A stretch of DNA of 64,000 nt from Branchinecta lynchi (Eukaryota; Arthropoda; Branchiopoda; Anostraca; Branchinectidae): positions 16,332,938 to 16,396,937 of the forward strand of contig JAKZAP010000014.1 in the NCBI GenBank assembly GCA_023053575.1. Reading direction: 5' to 3'. Shown here one piece after another: positions 10,673-22,548 of this stretch. Each line of letters begins with the position of its first letter. The first letter of the stretch is position 1. The notes beneath the pieces were generated by a model. That model made no database searches. It saw only the letters and a list, made by a program, of their open reading frames with translations, and was not told where the DNA came from. Both the position numbers and the translations under genes were made by a program.

Positions 10673-11780
10673 ACAAGAGCTACGAGCTCATATGGCACTT
10701 GTTACGAGTAGGTGGTGTGAGAAGCGAGAAAGTGAATCTGAGCATTTTTAAGGGAATTCCGATACCCTCCCCACCGTGCTCGAATCCGATCCAGACCCTA
10801 AAATATGTCGTCCAAGGCAGACAATCTGTCTATACACTTTCCAAGTTTCATTCCAATCACTTCACTTATGCGAGCCACAACATTTTCGGGATTCCCACCT
10901 ACTGTGGCCGAATAATACTCGGACACATACTAACATCTCTTCTTCCCGTCGAAAATAAACTCGAATCGGAGCCTGCAAATTTCCGATTCCCATTTCATCC
11001 TCCTCCTACCTTGGTCGGATCCGCTTCGGACACCAAATGACAAATCTAGGCTGCATAAAGTTGGTACTGTCCAAGTTGCATTCCATTCTGCCCATCCGTT
11101 TGGTTTGTGTGCATGTCACAAAGTTTCCTGACCCCCCCCCCAAAAAAAAAAAAAAAACTCCCCCAACCATGGCCGCTTGGGTTCGTAGACAAACTTTGCA
11201 TATCTAGGTCATCAGTTCTTGTCACCCATAAAGTTTCACTTGAATCGGACCATTTTTCGCAACCTACGGAAATCTGTTATTTCCGGATTCACTGGATCAC
11301 CAGAACCCCCCCCCCCCAAACTCCCCCACAGTGCCCGAATCTGTTCCGGTTATGTCAATTATCTGTCTAGGGCTTGTGCTTGTTCTTCCCACCGAGTTTC
11401 ATCCCGATCCCTCCACTCTAATCGTTTCCCAAGATTTCCGGCTCCCCCCAAAGTCACCGGATCCGGTTCGGATTTGAAGTGGGTCGTCTGAGACACGCGT
11501 TCTTTCCAAATATCAAGTTTCATCAAGATCCAATCACCCATTCAAAAGTTATAAATACCTCAAGATTCCGGATTCCCCCTCCCTCCACTCCCCCTACGAT
11601 GGTCGGACCGGGGAAGTGACTATTTCCATCATTTGGGGTCCGTGATATGCATGCCAAGTTTTATCGTCCTAGCTTATATGGAAGTACCCAAACTAGCAAA
11701 AGCCGGACCGACCGACAGACCGACGGACGGACAGAAATTGCGATAGCTATATGGCAATTGGCCGAAGAGCAAGTGCCATA
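10673..11780 (+). mobile_element. Family B element B2, exact borders known
   Basis: The 1,108-bp element begins ACAAGAGCTACGAGCTCATA and ends GAGCAAGTGCCATA. Joining its flanks, CCATTTTGA and AAAAGTGGAG, reproduces the uninterrupted LINE tail at 39742-39760 (CCATTTCGA then AAAAGCGGAG) without gain or loss, so it inserted between two A (T/T on the other strand) with no visible target duplication. Core units, an ACGG stretch (11705-11735) and an imperfect 3' hairpin are present. These are Helentron-like border properties. Confidence 0.85.
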
Positions 11781-11905
11781 AAAAGTGGAGTAAATGAAGA
11801 AAATAAATAAAACACATAAAACAAACAGAAAAAGACACTTAATTTCCAATCTTCGGTCAGGAAGCAGTGGATGACGTCGGGCGCTGGTTATGACATAATT
11901 TCGGC
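11781..11905 (-). mobile_element. LINE-type tail, right half
   Basis: GTGGAGTAAATGAAGAAAAT, then AAACACATAAAAC and CAGGAAGCAGTGGATGACG, parallel 39755-39850. Together with 10627-10672 it is one old insertion later split by B2. Confidence 0.75.
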
Positions 11906-11929
11906 AAGTGGAGCAGGTGTTTTGCATAT

Positions 11930-12626
11930 TTAAAATAACATGATCTCATCTTTTTAATCTCCTTCCTTCGCAGAACATGAGTGACACCAGATAATGTCAA
12001 TATGACATGATGTTTTACGTCAATACTTGACATAACACATCTAGGACGATTTCTTTCCACTTGCCAGGTTTCATCCAATACCGACCACACGTTCAAAAGT
12101 TATGCATGACACTGGATTCCGGGCTCCCCATTCTTCCACTCCCCCGATGATGGTTGGATCGAGGAAAGGACTATTCTTACGTCAGTATGTTCGGGTCCCT
12201 AATGCGCCTCCCAAGTTTCATCGTCCTAGCACATCAGGAAGTAACGAGCTCGCAGGATCACCAGAATTCGGACCCCCAACTCCCCCAAAGGGCCCGAACC
12301 CAGTCCGGCTATGTCAACGATGTATCTAGGACTTGTGCTTGTTCTTCCCACCAAGTTTCATCCCTATCCCTCAGCTCTAAGCCTTTCCCAAGACTTCCGG
12401 TTCCCCCAAAAGTCACCGGATCCGGTCTGGATTTGAGGTGGGTCGTCTGAGACGAGAATACATCAAGATTGCAGATCCCCCTCCCTCCACGATGATCGGA
12501 TTAGGGAGTTTATGTGGAAGTGCCCGAACTAACAAAACCTGGATAGACCGACAGACAGACAGACCGACGGACGGACAGAAACTGCAATCGCTATGTTGCA
12601 CTTAGCCGAAGGGCAAGTGCCATAAA
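11930..12626 (+). mobile_element. Family B element B3, 5'-truncated
   Basis: Core units ('TCGTCCTAGCACATCAGGAA', 'CACCGGATCCGGTCTGGATT') lead to an ACAG/ACGG stretch at 12545-12580 and a 3' hairpin reading TTGCACTTAGCC...GGGCAAGTGCCATA. The ACAAGAGC start is missing. Confidence 0.7.
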
Positions 12627-13096
12627 CATCGGAAATGCAATGCTTGTTTAAAAATTGGATGTCAGACCATCTACCATACTTAGGCATTCATTAAAGCCAG
12701 TTTGCTAACATGATAGTTATTTTTAGCACACAAAGAATTGGCTTGGAGGATGTTGCGCAATTCCACATATTGTTTCGGCTAGTATTTAGACAGCTGGCTC
12801 GATGCCACTGCAATTTGTCGAAAAGTTGGCAAACAAAGAAAGTATCAGAATCGCGTACTGCTATTTTCTTACAAAAAAGTAGTAGTTATGATGGGAGCAT
12901 ATCCCGAGAAAAATTTTCACGAGACAATCGGCTTTTGACAAGTGTCACTAGGCAAATCCATATGAGGCAATCAGAGCATTAGACAAATCTTCAAGAGGCA
13001 ATTATTCATTAGGCAACCCTCCCACGAGATAACCTGTATTAAGAAAATTAGGATCAAGACAATCAGCTTAAAGTGAGCTACCGTATGTATAGTAGA
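12627..13096. repeat. Unassigned DNA with degenerate GAGGCAAA repeats
   Basis: Between about 12905 and 13050 words such as 'CGAGACAATC', 'TAGGCAAATC', 'GAGGCAATCA' and 'TAGACAAATC' recur at about 17-30 base spacing. The complement of the same pattern occurs at 15180-15285. Confidence 0.45.
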
Positions 13097-13790
13097 GGGA
13101 GCATGCGAAATATGTGGGGCAGATGCCGCGAAATGCTTAGAAACGATTCAGTTGCAATATTTCAAAAGAATATATGGTTTGCACCTTACAACCCCCTCGC
13201 TAGTCCTAAAAGGTGACCTAGGACTCTTTTCTCTGGATCGGAACAGAAAAATACTGATGATTCGATACTGGCTAAAGATACTGGATCTGCCACCCGTTCG
13301 CCTGGAGAAAGAAGCTTACGCGGATATGCTAGCATCCAAGAGGAAGTCATCCTGGCCGCATGGAATAAAAACGGATCCTAGACGAAACCGGGTTCTCCTA
13401 TATATGGAAAGAAGGGAAAGGCCGCAATGTGAATACCAGTGAAGTTCTGGGTACATTAAAATCAAGAACTGAAGACCAACAGATTCAGTTGTGGTGGAAC
13501 GATCTTCACAAGTCATCTAGTCTAAAACTGTATCAGGAAATTAAAAAGTATTTTGGTACAGAGTTTTATTTAAAGTTGAAAATCCCAGTAAAATTTATTC
13601 GTTTATAGATCCAGGAGAGCAAACTGTCTACCAGTACCTGGAAAAAGTTTTTGGAAAAGGAAAAGTGGTGGTCCGGAAGCGCAGTATCCTTGTCCTTTTT
13701 GTAATTCGAGTGATGAGGGGCTGGGCCATGTTCTCTTGAGGTGTGAGGAGCTTTCTAATATAAGAGGTACTCTTTTTCAGAATGGGGGGG
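13097..13790 (+). pseudogene. Decayed C-terminal part of a non-LTR retrotransposon polyprotein
   Basis: From 13097 one frame reads ACEICGADAAKCLETIQLQY, then FKRIYGL, GDLGLFSLDRNRKILMIRYW and LKILDLP. This is the usual post-reverse-transcriptase layout of CR1/L2-type LINE proteins: a 'YGxEIWG' phrase (here Trp is replaced by Cys), 'LQxxFKRxLGL', then 'GxLGxxPLxxxRxxxMxxYWxKIL'. The frame shifts near 13430 and continues as QLWWNDLHKSSSLKLYQEIK, stops after about 13605, and a third frame near 13680-13760 gives YPCPFCNSSDEGLGHVLLRC, the C-terminal Cys/His knuckle of these proteins. With at least two frame changes it cannot make protein. The endonuclease and catalytic reverse-transcriptase domains are missing, so this is a 5'-truncated, mutated insertion. 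A run of TA repeats follows at 13983-13999. The exact clade is not resolved. Confidence 0.8.
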
Positions 13791-14215
13791 GATTAACTAC
13801 TTCTAGGTATCCTTAAGTCTACAAATGCTAGGTCTATAGTGTGTTTTGGCAACATGATAGAAAAAGTTATTAGTTTAGCAGAAAGTCGGTAGGATATTAA
13901 GTTAAGAATGTGAGGTTGTTTGTTATTTGAGATTGTTGTTTGTTTTGTTTTTCTGTATATGGCTTAATCGCTTTCAAATACAGATATATATATATATAGT
14001 AGATGGAGCATGTTAGGATAGTAGTCAGTTTTGATTTTGGAAACAGAATGTCAACCGAAATCCAGTTCGAAGCGGTGAAAACTGCCATACTAGTGGCTAC
14101 GCGTTCGTCTTGCTTTCAACATCTTCAGGAAGCAGCTACTACAGATACTCTGACAAAGGCTGTCTAGTACGAGGGAAAGAATGTAATGGCAAGTTTACTT
14201 TAACTTCCACGGCTG
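13791..14215. other. No gene; TA microsatellite
   Basis: Short TA run at 13983-13999. AGTAGATGGAGCATG at 13999-14013 resembles AGTAGAGGGAGCATG at 13091-13105, so a small repeat brackets the LINE fragment. Confidence 0.4.
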
Positions 14216-14529
14216 CACTGTCAGAAGTTTCATAAAAGATAACACGAGGATGCACGGTTTCAACAGATAACACTTCGGATGTGTTCTGTTGTGTTTCAAG
14301 ATGTTATGCGTAATAAGTGTTCCCATCAGGAAGAACCGAAAAACCGCCAAAAAGTATCTGCTGAGTTTTTCCGACATCATGACGATAAGGAATAAAGTCA
14401 GTAGATCTTTTTTTGCTCTTCCTAACAAAGCCTGGTAAGCATAACATTTCATGCATAACGTTTTCAAACACAACAGATCTGTTGAAACCGCGCGTCCTCG
14501 TGTTATCTGTTATGAAACTTCTGACAGTG
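14216..14529. mobile_element. Family J inverted-repeat element, best copy J1
   Basis: The ends are CACTGTCAGAAGTTTCATAA and its complement TTATGAAACTTCTGACAGTG. The subterminal regions also pair (GATAACACGAGGATGC with a GCGTCCTCGTGTTATC-type complement). The 314-bp element has no coding sequence. TG flanks both sides but is too short to prove a target duplication. Related copies are at 5281, 16446 and 41235. Confidence 0.75.
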
Positions 14530-14950
14530 TGACCACAACCACATTTGTAACCTCGCAGCGACTGTCAACGACAAAGTTCGACAGTTAGCGAAGAGAAAAA
14601 TTAACAATTCGACCAGTGCTCCTACCAAGAAAGCCTACAAAGAAAGCCCAGACAAGCTGCTGCAGCGCTGTCGATGACTTACGCATCGATGAGTTCGTCA
14701 TTGAACCGCCATGCGGCAAAAAAGCGTCCAGCTTTACCGAAAAAGAGGAAAGATCTTCAGCTCGGCAGCCATCGCACCTCACCCAAAGATGGAGACAGCT
14801 TCCTTTTAGCCGATGACGGTAAAACTGATCATCTAGTGATCTTCTCCTCATACGTTTTTAAGACTTTTTTCCATATTCTTAGCGAGTGGTTTTTCGTGTA
14901 TTACGTATGTCATGACTTTAATAAAGTTATCGTCAACGAGGACTGTGAAT
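14530..14950. other. GC-richer segment open in several frames
   Basis: Between 14590 and 14830 frames on both strands remain open. One ATG-initiated frame (14674) reads AAKKRPALPKKRK, similar to a bipartite nuclear-import signal, and is followed by GATGACG/GTAAAA, a possible donor. No acceptor or family match is evident. It may be an old exon, a decayed element or chance. Confidence 0.25.
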
Positions 14951-15179
14951 AACTGTAACCATAATCATTGACACATCGTAGGAGTTGCTTCGACCGCAAA
15001 CCCATGTGATATGGAGGGTAGTAGAATTTAGGTACATTATAAGTGTATTTAGTATACTTGATCATTTTATGCAGGTCTGATTTATCGACGGAACGTTCTT
15101 CTCCTGCTCAACACTTTTCTATCAGCTGGTAACCATCCAGGCACTAAAACAAATTCAGTCGCTGAAATCTCTAGAATGT

Positions 15180-15285
15180 CTTTATGCCAAATTTGTCTCA
15201 CGAAAATTTGTCTTGAGCAATGTTTGCCTCACGATAATTTGTCTCTTGGTAATTTGTCTTGTGAAAAATAGTCAAATGACTGACT
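15180..15285. repeat. Degenerate AATTTGTCTC short tandem repeats
   Basis: 'AAATTTGTCTCACGA', 'AAATTTGTCTTGAGC', 'TAATTTGTCTCTTGG' and 'TAATTTGTCTTGTGA' recur at 18-25 base spacing. They are the reverse complement of the pattern at 12905-13050. Confidence 0.55.
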
Positions 15286-16445
15286 TGTCCTTTAAGGAGC
15301 CCAAATCCAAGGCTCAGAACTTGTTTTTAATTTTGGGGGAAATGTCAACGAGCCTTTAACGGAACACACTCCTTGTGACAAAAATGTGATTCTGTCACTG
15401 GTCCTTTAAGGAAATTGATTTTACAAAAAATTTCCGAAACTTTAACTTAAACCAAATAAAAGTTAAATTGTCCAGGAAAAATCACAGATTGAACCGCTAT
15501 TGTCTATTAAAGGTTACGCAAAATCTTACTCTGATGATGAAAACGGTGAAGACTCGGTGACGCAACGAAGGTAGATCAGGTCTCTAATCCAAATTCTGCT
15601 TACTGTATCCAAAAGTCACTTTTTCCCGTCTCAATAATCTCACGTAATCTTTAAACAAAATTCACGGAATCTGGGACCGAAATCGGGGCGAATTCGTTCA
15701 CTTTAAACAACCTTCTTCCTTAAGATTGTACACTTCTGACACCACTGCGCTGCTTTGTCACCAAAACTATTGGATTATTCCAGTTTATTAAATCTTATTT
15801 CAACAAAACATTGACACTTCTCTCTGTGCGCTTCCCCAGTATACTAACACTCAAACAATATTCATTCCACTCAGAGACACTGCACACCCCGGGGGCAAAC
15901 CATGTAATACAGCATCCGCTACACCTAGTCAACTTGAGCTAAATGCCAGTAAGAAAATGAACGTAATATAGCATCCGCTACACTCGGTTTCGTACAACAT
16001 GTTAAAGCATAAAAGATCAGAGATACTCCTAATTTAACACTCGTTAGCTCGACATGTAGATAATTATGACATGTAGATAACCATCATGACATTATGATGA
16101 TTATGACGCTCGTACTTGAGTCCCAGTCCCAGCTTGAAGTCGCGACTTTTGGGGGATAAATGTGAACATTGCAAATGTTAGAATACTTCCGATTTAACTC
16201 CTTTGAGCGTTTGAACTAAATCTTGTCAGCAATAGTTTTTCAACACAAAAAGAGCAACTGAGTTTCACTATGCCGAAAGTACTGAAAAACTGATAAAAAA
16301 AAACAAAAACATGTGACATAATTTCCAAATTAAAGGACAATGACAAATAAAAGTGACAAGAAAAAAACAAAAAGAATCGACCGACACAAATGTTTGTTTA
16401 TGCCTTGAGTTCTGTCCAATTTTTTGTTTTGCGGTGGGGAACTAT
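15286..16445. other. No gene recognised
   Basis: AT-rich unique-looking DNA. AGCATCCGCTACAC occurs twice, at about 15912 and 15969. Confidence 0.35.
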
Positions 16446-16721
16446 GCGCTGTTTCAACAGATAATGCGTAACAGATAACACTTCGGATGTTATCTGTTGT
16501 GTCTCAAAATGTTATGCATAATAAGCGTTACCATCAGGAAGAGTTTTCCAACATCATGACGATAAGGAATAAAGTCAGTAGACGCTTTTTTGGCTCTTCC
16601 TAACAAAGCTTGTTATGCATAACATTTGATGCATAACTTTTTCAAACACAAGAGATAACATCCGCATTATCTGCTGAAACCTCGCATCCTCGTGTTATCT
16701 GTCATGAAACTTCTGACAGTG
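16446..16721. mobile_element. Family J element, copy J2, left end missing
   Basis: From GCGCTGTTTCAACAGATAA to the right terminus ATGAAACTTCTGACAGTG it follows J1 closely, including GATAACACTTCGGATGTTAT and GACATCATGACGATAAGG-type phrases. Confidence 0.7.
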
Positions 16722-17213
16722 TATGTGTGGCTGGTGTGATTCGTCGCCTTTGTCCGTATACGTTTGACCCTTCTGATAGACTATGAGACAAACATGTAGC
16801 CTACTCAGCTTGTTGACGCAAGTATAAATGCAATGACGACCATTGCCACGTATAAGCAAAAAGTATTTAACCGCTCTTGCGAAGTTGGTCAATTCGGAAA
16901 TTCGCAAAGTACCGCCATGTGAACAAATTGCAAGCTCAATATCCTTTCTCAGAAAGTTCGCAACGCGAACAAATTACAACATCTGTTTCCAACCATGGCT
17001 CGGAGATCGTTATTCACAGTGTCAGTTTCGCACGATTTCGCGAATTCTTATCTGCTTCTGCTCATTTCCACTCGGTCAGCTCTTAAACCATTTCAATGTA
17101 ATGAATGATGCGAAAATATGTCGCAACACTCATTCAAACATGCGCATTTCGGCGTACTCTTGGCAAGTACGGACAATTCTTTTCGCATACCCTTCAGACA
17201 AGAACAAGAGCTA
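16722..17213. other. No gene recognised
   Basis: Unique-looking DNA ending directly at the start of a B element. Confidence 0.35.
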
Positions 17214-19817
17214 CGAGCTCATATGGCATTTGTTACGAGTAGGTGGTACAAGAAAGTAGATCAGAATGTCGCAAAATCCCCACTTCACCCCCCTAAGATC
17301 GGACCCAGAAATAAGGTATCTAATTTCACGCGAGCCTGCGCATTTCCGGCATCGCCTCGGATACTCTAGAGCAAATGTTTCACCATGCTAGTTTGATTCC
17401 TAGTAGTGCCGTCCTACTGCCGGCAAACCTCGCCCTCAAACTTCCGTACCAGGGCCAAATCTGGTTCAGCCACATATACATATTATCTAAGGCATCTTCT
17501 CGTACTGGCTATCAAGTTTCACTCAGGTCGAAGCTTTTTCGGAAAACTCCGGTACCCCCCCCCCCCCTCCATGTTCAGATCCGTGTCCGGACCCTAAAAC
17601 ATGTCATCTAGGTAGGACACATGGTCTCCATTCTTTCCAAGTTTGATTCAAATCACTCCGTCCGTTTGACCCCTACGCGAGCTACAAATTCCCCCCCCCC
17701 CCCCCTCCAACTCCTCCCAGTGTGGTCGAATACTACTAGACTTCGCATCTCTGACATCTTCTTTTCTTGTCAAGCTTGACTTGAATCAAAACATATCTGC
17801 AAATTTCCGCTTTCCGCCTGATCTTCGTCCTATACCGTTGCCGGATCCGGTTCGGACGCCAAATAATAAACTAGGCAGCATAAACTCGGTACTGTCTAAC
17901 TTGCATCCCAGTCGGCCCCCACCGTGCCCCTCACAGTGTTTTGACCATGTCACAAAGTTTACGGTCCTCTCCCCCCCCCCCCCTACAGCTACCCCAGCCA
18001 ATGCCGCATGTGGCTCGGAGACGTGTTTTGCATATCTAACTCATTAATTCTTATCACCCATAAAGTTTCACTCGAATCGGACCACCCGTTCGCAAACTAC
18101 GCAAGTCAGTAATATCTGAATTCCCCTTCCCTTAACTCCCCCAAAATGGCCGGATCCTGGACCAGAAAATTTCCTAGGGCCTAGTTTCATCGTCCTTAGC
18201 AGATCTGGAAGTACCCTAGCTTGCGGTCACCGGAATTCCTGGAAACCCCCTACGAAAAAAAGCCCCGATATGATGTGGTTCTGTCAAGAATCTATTTACG
18301 GCTTATGCGTGTTCTTCCCACCAAATGTCATCCCTATCCCTCGGCGCTAGGCGTTTTCACGAATATTCCGCTATCCCCTTTCAACCCGCCCCCCCCCCAC
18401 ACACACAAGTATCGGATCCGGTCCGGGCTTGACATGGAACATCTGATATGATACCTCTTTCACTTGCCAAGTTTCATTCAAATCCAATCGCCCGTTCGAC
18501 AGTTATGACTGCCACAAGATTCCGGATTCCCCATCCCTCCACACCCCCGCGATGATCGAATCATGCAAACGGCTATCAGTTTGTTTGAGTCACTGCCAGC
18601 CCAGTTGCATCGTCCTAGTACATCAGGAAGTACAGAACTCACGGATAATCAGAAATCCGGACACACCTCCCCCCAACTCTCCCCATAGTGCCCGAATCCG
18701 GTCCGGCTATGTCCATGATGTATCTAGGACGTGTGCTTGCTCTTCCCACCAAATTTCATCCTGATCACTCCCCTCTAAGCGTCTCACATGATTTCCGGTT
18801 CCCCTCTCAAACTTCCCCCGAAGTCACCGGATCCGGTCCGGATTTTATGTGGGTCATCTGAGACTCCAGGTCTTTCCAAATACCAAGTTTCGTTAAGATC
18901 CGATCACCCGTTCAAAATTTCTAAAGATTCCGGATTCCTCCTCCCCTCATAATTATCGGGTCATGTAAACGATTACTGTCAAATCAGCTTATTCAAGTCT
19001 CTGATATGCCATTCCAGCTGCATTGCCCTCGTACACCAGGAAGTAGCGACCTCCCGGATAATCAAAAATCCGGACCCCCCCCCCCCCATAGTGCCCGGAT
19101 ATGGTCCGATTATGTCAATGACGTATCTAGGACATGTGCTTGCTCTTCCCACCAAGTTTCATCCTGATCAATCCACTCTAAGCGTTTCCCAAGATTTCCG
19201 GTTCCCCTCTCCAGCTCCCCCGAAGCCACCGGATCCGGTCCAGATTGTATGTGGGTCAGCTGAGACTCCAGGTCTTTCCAATATGCCATTCCAGCTGCAT
19301 TGCCCTCGTACACCAGGAAGTAGCGAACTCCCGGATAATCAAAAATCCGGACCCCCCCCCCCCTCATAGTGCCCGGATATGGTCCGATTATGTCAATGAC
19401 GTATCTAGGACATGTGCTTGCTCTTCCCACCAAGTTTCATCCCGATCAATCCACTCTAAGCGTTTCCCAAGATTTCCGGTTCCCCTCTCCAGCTCCCCCG
19501 AAGCCACCGGATCCGGTCCAGATTTTATGTGGGTCGTCTGAGACACGAGATCTTTCCAAATACCAAGTTTCATTAAGATCACCCGGTCACCCGTTCAAGA
19601 GTTATAAATACCTCAACATTCCGGATTCCCCCTCCCTCCACTCCCCCCACGATCCTCGGATCGGGAAAGTGACTATTTTCAACTTAATCATTTGGTGTCC
19701 GTGATATGCCAGCCAAGTTTCATCGTCCTAGCTTATGTGGAAGTGCCCGAACTAGCAAAACCCAGACCGACGGACGGACAGAAATTGCGATCGCTGTATG
19801 GCACTTGGCCGAAGGGC
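17214..19817 (+). mobile_element. Family B element B4, longest array (2.6 kb)
   Basis: Starts ACAAGAGCTACGAGCTCATA after an A. Many diverged units follow, including a near-identical direct repeat of about 280 bp (about 19009-19270 and 19287-19540). An ACGG stretch lies at 19767-19780. It ends within the 3' hairpin (GGCACTTGGCCGAAGGGC) so the last stem arm is deleted. Poly-C runs sit at the same place in several units. Confidence 0.75.
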
Positions 19818-19986
19818 TCCTCCAATCTGACATGAATCTGGTGGTAAGGTGTTGCGGAAGATTTTGCTTACATAAGTCTATCGTCATGCGACATCATCTT
19901 CAGAAACCTGCCACCAAATTAATGGGTCAGTATTGGGCCACCGCGGAAATGTTGGCAGTTCAGTACTTACACTCGTACTTTTCCGA

Positions 19987-20929
19987 ACAAGACCAATGGT
20001 TTCGATGGGGTTCAAAAAATTTTATATTTGAAACAGACAATTGGGTATTGTCTTCGCCAGATTCGTTGAATAATTTTACTATTAAAATTTAGAAACAGAT
20101 AAAGGCCAAATAGCTAATCATCAGAGAAAACCAAGTTCAGATGCGGATTCAGCTATTTTGACGAAACTGATCGAAACTTCCTGCCTTATTTCTGACAAAT
20201 TTCCGGTTTAGGCAGAATTCCGGGCAAACTGCTTGTCCGAAAAAAGAAGCTCAAAAACGAATTCAGCGTATCTGCTTCCCTATATCAAACATCTAATCAA
20301 ATTCAAATAAAACTTTAACTTATAACAAATTTTCCGGTTTCAGCCGGATTACGGGCGAATTATTTGCTCGGGTAAAGAATCATTGTCATATATAATTCAG
20401 CATCTCTTCTTACCCCCAAATCCGACATCCAATCAACTTCAGATAAAACTTTTTCTTTTAAGAATTTTCCGGTTTTGGCCAGGTTCCGGGAAAACTACTT
20501 ACCTGGGTAGAAAATAATTTTCACATAATGTTCAAAATGTCTTCTCACCCCTAAATCGAACATCATATCAACTTCAAATAAAACTTTTAGACAGACTTTC
20601 CGGTTTTAGCCGGATTCCGGGCGAACTACTTGCCCGGCGAAAAGAAAATCCTTTTTCATAATCGTGTTCGGCCTGTCTTTTTGCCCCTTAATCGACTATC
20701 TCATTAGGTGATTAAAAATATATTGTTTGCCCCTTAACTTGAAACCCCTCCTCCACCCCTAAATGTAGGGCTACAGAGCCATCTACGAACTCGACCTTTC
20801 CCTTGATGCAAAGAATCCTCACATCAAGTTTGATCAAAATATTTCACTCCCTTCGAGAATTACCGTGCTGACAGACGGAAAACTTTTGCCATGTCATAGG
20901 TATCCCTCCACTTACGTTTTGGGATCCCA
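19987..20929 (+). mobile_element. Family C element C2
   Basis: Starts ACAAGACCAATGGTTTCGAT and ends TTTTGGGATCCCAA. About five ~115-150 bp units carry 'CCGGTTTTnGCCnGnTTCCGG' and 'GAACTACTTGCCCGG'. Towards the 3' end are 'GTTTGATCAAAATATTTCAC', 'CTTCGAGAATTACCGTGCTG' and ACAGACGGA. Its terminal A run is shared with the start of element B5. Confidence 0.75.
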
Positions 20930-21664
20930 ACAAGAGCTAGAAGCCCATATGGCACTTGCATGGCTGGTTCAGAGAATGAAATATAGAATTTGCCTTTTCG
21001 TGGGTTTGTTATGATCATTTGTAAGCAAAACCCTTGAGATAAGAATGATAACGGACTTGGAAACCATGACAATTAATCGTTTGGTAAAAAGTGTTTTATT
21101 TTTAAACTTGGCTGTAATGGCGCTCGAAATTAGTCTGTAAGCAAACTCCTTAAGGCAAAAACGATAACAGACCTTGGGGATCATTAAGATGTATCGTTGG
21201 GTCAAAATTATTTGTTTCCACTTTTCGGTTAAGATGCACAGTAGCACACTTTAAAGGTACTAGAAATAAATTATTAGGCAAAACCGATGTGGCACGAATG
21301 ATCGTGAGCAGAGATGTATCGTTTGATCGAAAGTACTTTTCGACCCAAAACCTTTTCGACCCCCTTAAATTGAGAGATTCCTTAGCCAATCTTGTCTAAT
21401 CTCTAATATTCCAGCCAAGTTTCGTCATCCCATGAACACCTGGATGTACCTTAACTCGCGATCACCGGAATCCCCCCCTCCAACTCCCCCCACAGTGCCC
21501 GGAGCCAATCCGGTTCTGTAAATGTTTTTTCTAGAGTATCTGTTTGTTATTTCCACAAAGTTCCATCCTGATCTCTCCAGTCTAAGCGGGTCAAGAATTT
21601 TCCACCACCACCCTCCCCCCAATACTTATCGGATCTATCCGGTCCGGACATGATAAATATTAAA
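20930..21664 (+). mobile_element. Variant family B element B5 (B'), 3'-truncated
   Basis: Starts ACAAGAGCTAGAAGCCCATA directly in the A run of C2. Its first part has three ~100-130 bp units of a different kind ('AAACCCTTGAGATAAGAATG', 'AAACTCCTTAAGGCAAAAAC') which recur inside family A. The second part (21410-21660) is ordinary B core. No 3' hairpin. Confidence 0.65.
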
Positions 21665-21697
21665 CTTTTGGATCCCATCGATATCTTTGGTCTTGTT
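21665..21697 (-). mobile_element. 5' end of a family C element, reverse
   Basis: CTTTTGGATCCCATCGATAT followed by CTTTGGTCTTGT is the complement of the C start. Only this terminus is present. Confidence 0.6.
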
Positions 21698-21924
21698 ACA
21701 TCTACCAATTCTATACACTGAAACAGCACTGAAATATTTTGACCCATTTTCTTCACCCTAGGCTCTAGTAATTACGTTCAGAATGTGTGCTGCTTGTACA
21801 ACAACCCGAAATTCATCTAGACGCGGAAAATTTGAATTTCAAAATCGCCCGCATTTCCAGGATTAAAGACACTAAACACGTAAAAGCAACGGCTGGAAAA
21901 AGTAGGAAAACATTGTTAATGTAC

Positions 21925-22055
21925 GTCTTGCAAGGAATCTCCCATTTTTAGTTTATTTTTTGACAGTGGCTTTTTGTTATTGTGTTATGTTTCTCGCCAT
22001 GGCCCTTGGGCTTTATTGGGAATAAATTCATCCATTCATTCATTCATTTGTATTT
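21925..22055 (+). mobile_element. LINE 3' tail with ATTC repeats
   Basis: CCATGGCCCTTGGGCTTTAT, then GGGAATAAATTCATCC and CATTCATTCATT. This ending is common for CR1/L2-like and RTE-like elements in animals. Confidence 0.65.
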
Positions 22056-22545
22056 GGCAAATATTCCACGCATATTGGGACAGGGGCATAGAGGTACCAC
22101 AAGTCCAAAAGAATAAGTTCATTCAATGAAATCGATTTTCTGTGGATAACGGACAAACACAGTGCCGCCTTTTATCGGGTTTTCAGGCCTAGTTAAGTGA
22201 ACAAGTGATGTGTAAGGAGATTGTCGGATCTCAACCCTATTTGGTTAAACTTTAACGACCACTTACGGAATGTTAGGTTGGACAGGGCTGGGGTCAATTC
22301 TGGGTTCACCGCACAAGAACTATCGGCAGCTTCGGATATTTCCATGGCAAAACTGCGCTAGGCAGATTTGTGCGTACCCAGCGCTTGTTCAACGTAGAAT
22401 TAGATGTTCGCAATGCTTTGAGGCTGGTGAGCCGTACGGGTAACAGGTTCACCGCGTTTTTTTCTGCCAGATATGCCAACAACGAATAGCGCAACACAGG
22501 GAGAGCAGCACGCGATAAAAACTGAACTAGGCACATTTGTGTGTG
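22056..22545. repeat. Family H repeat fragment and unassigned DNA
   Basis: About 22180-22265 (GTTAAGTGAACAAGTGATG, CTCAACCCTATTTGGTTAAA) matches 49738-49830 and 54068-54140. Confidence 0.45.
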
Positions 22546-22548
22546 GAT

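Noticed and set aside
14216..14529. Assigning family J to a transposon superfamily by target duplication
   Set aside because: Only TG is shared on both sides and other copies are broken, so the duplication length cannot be read.
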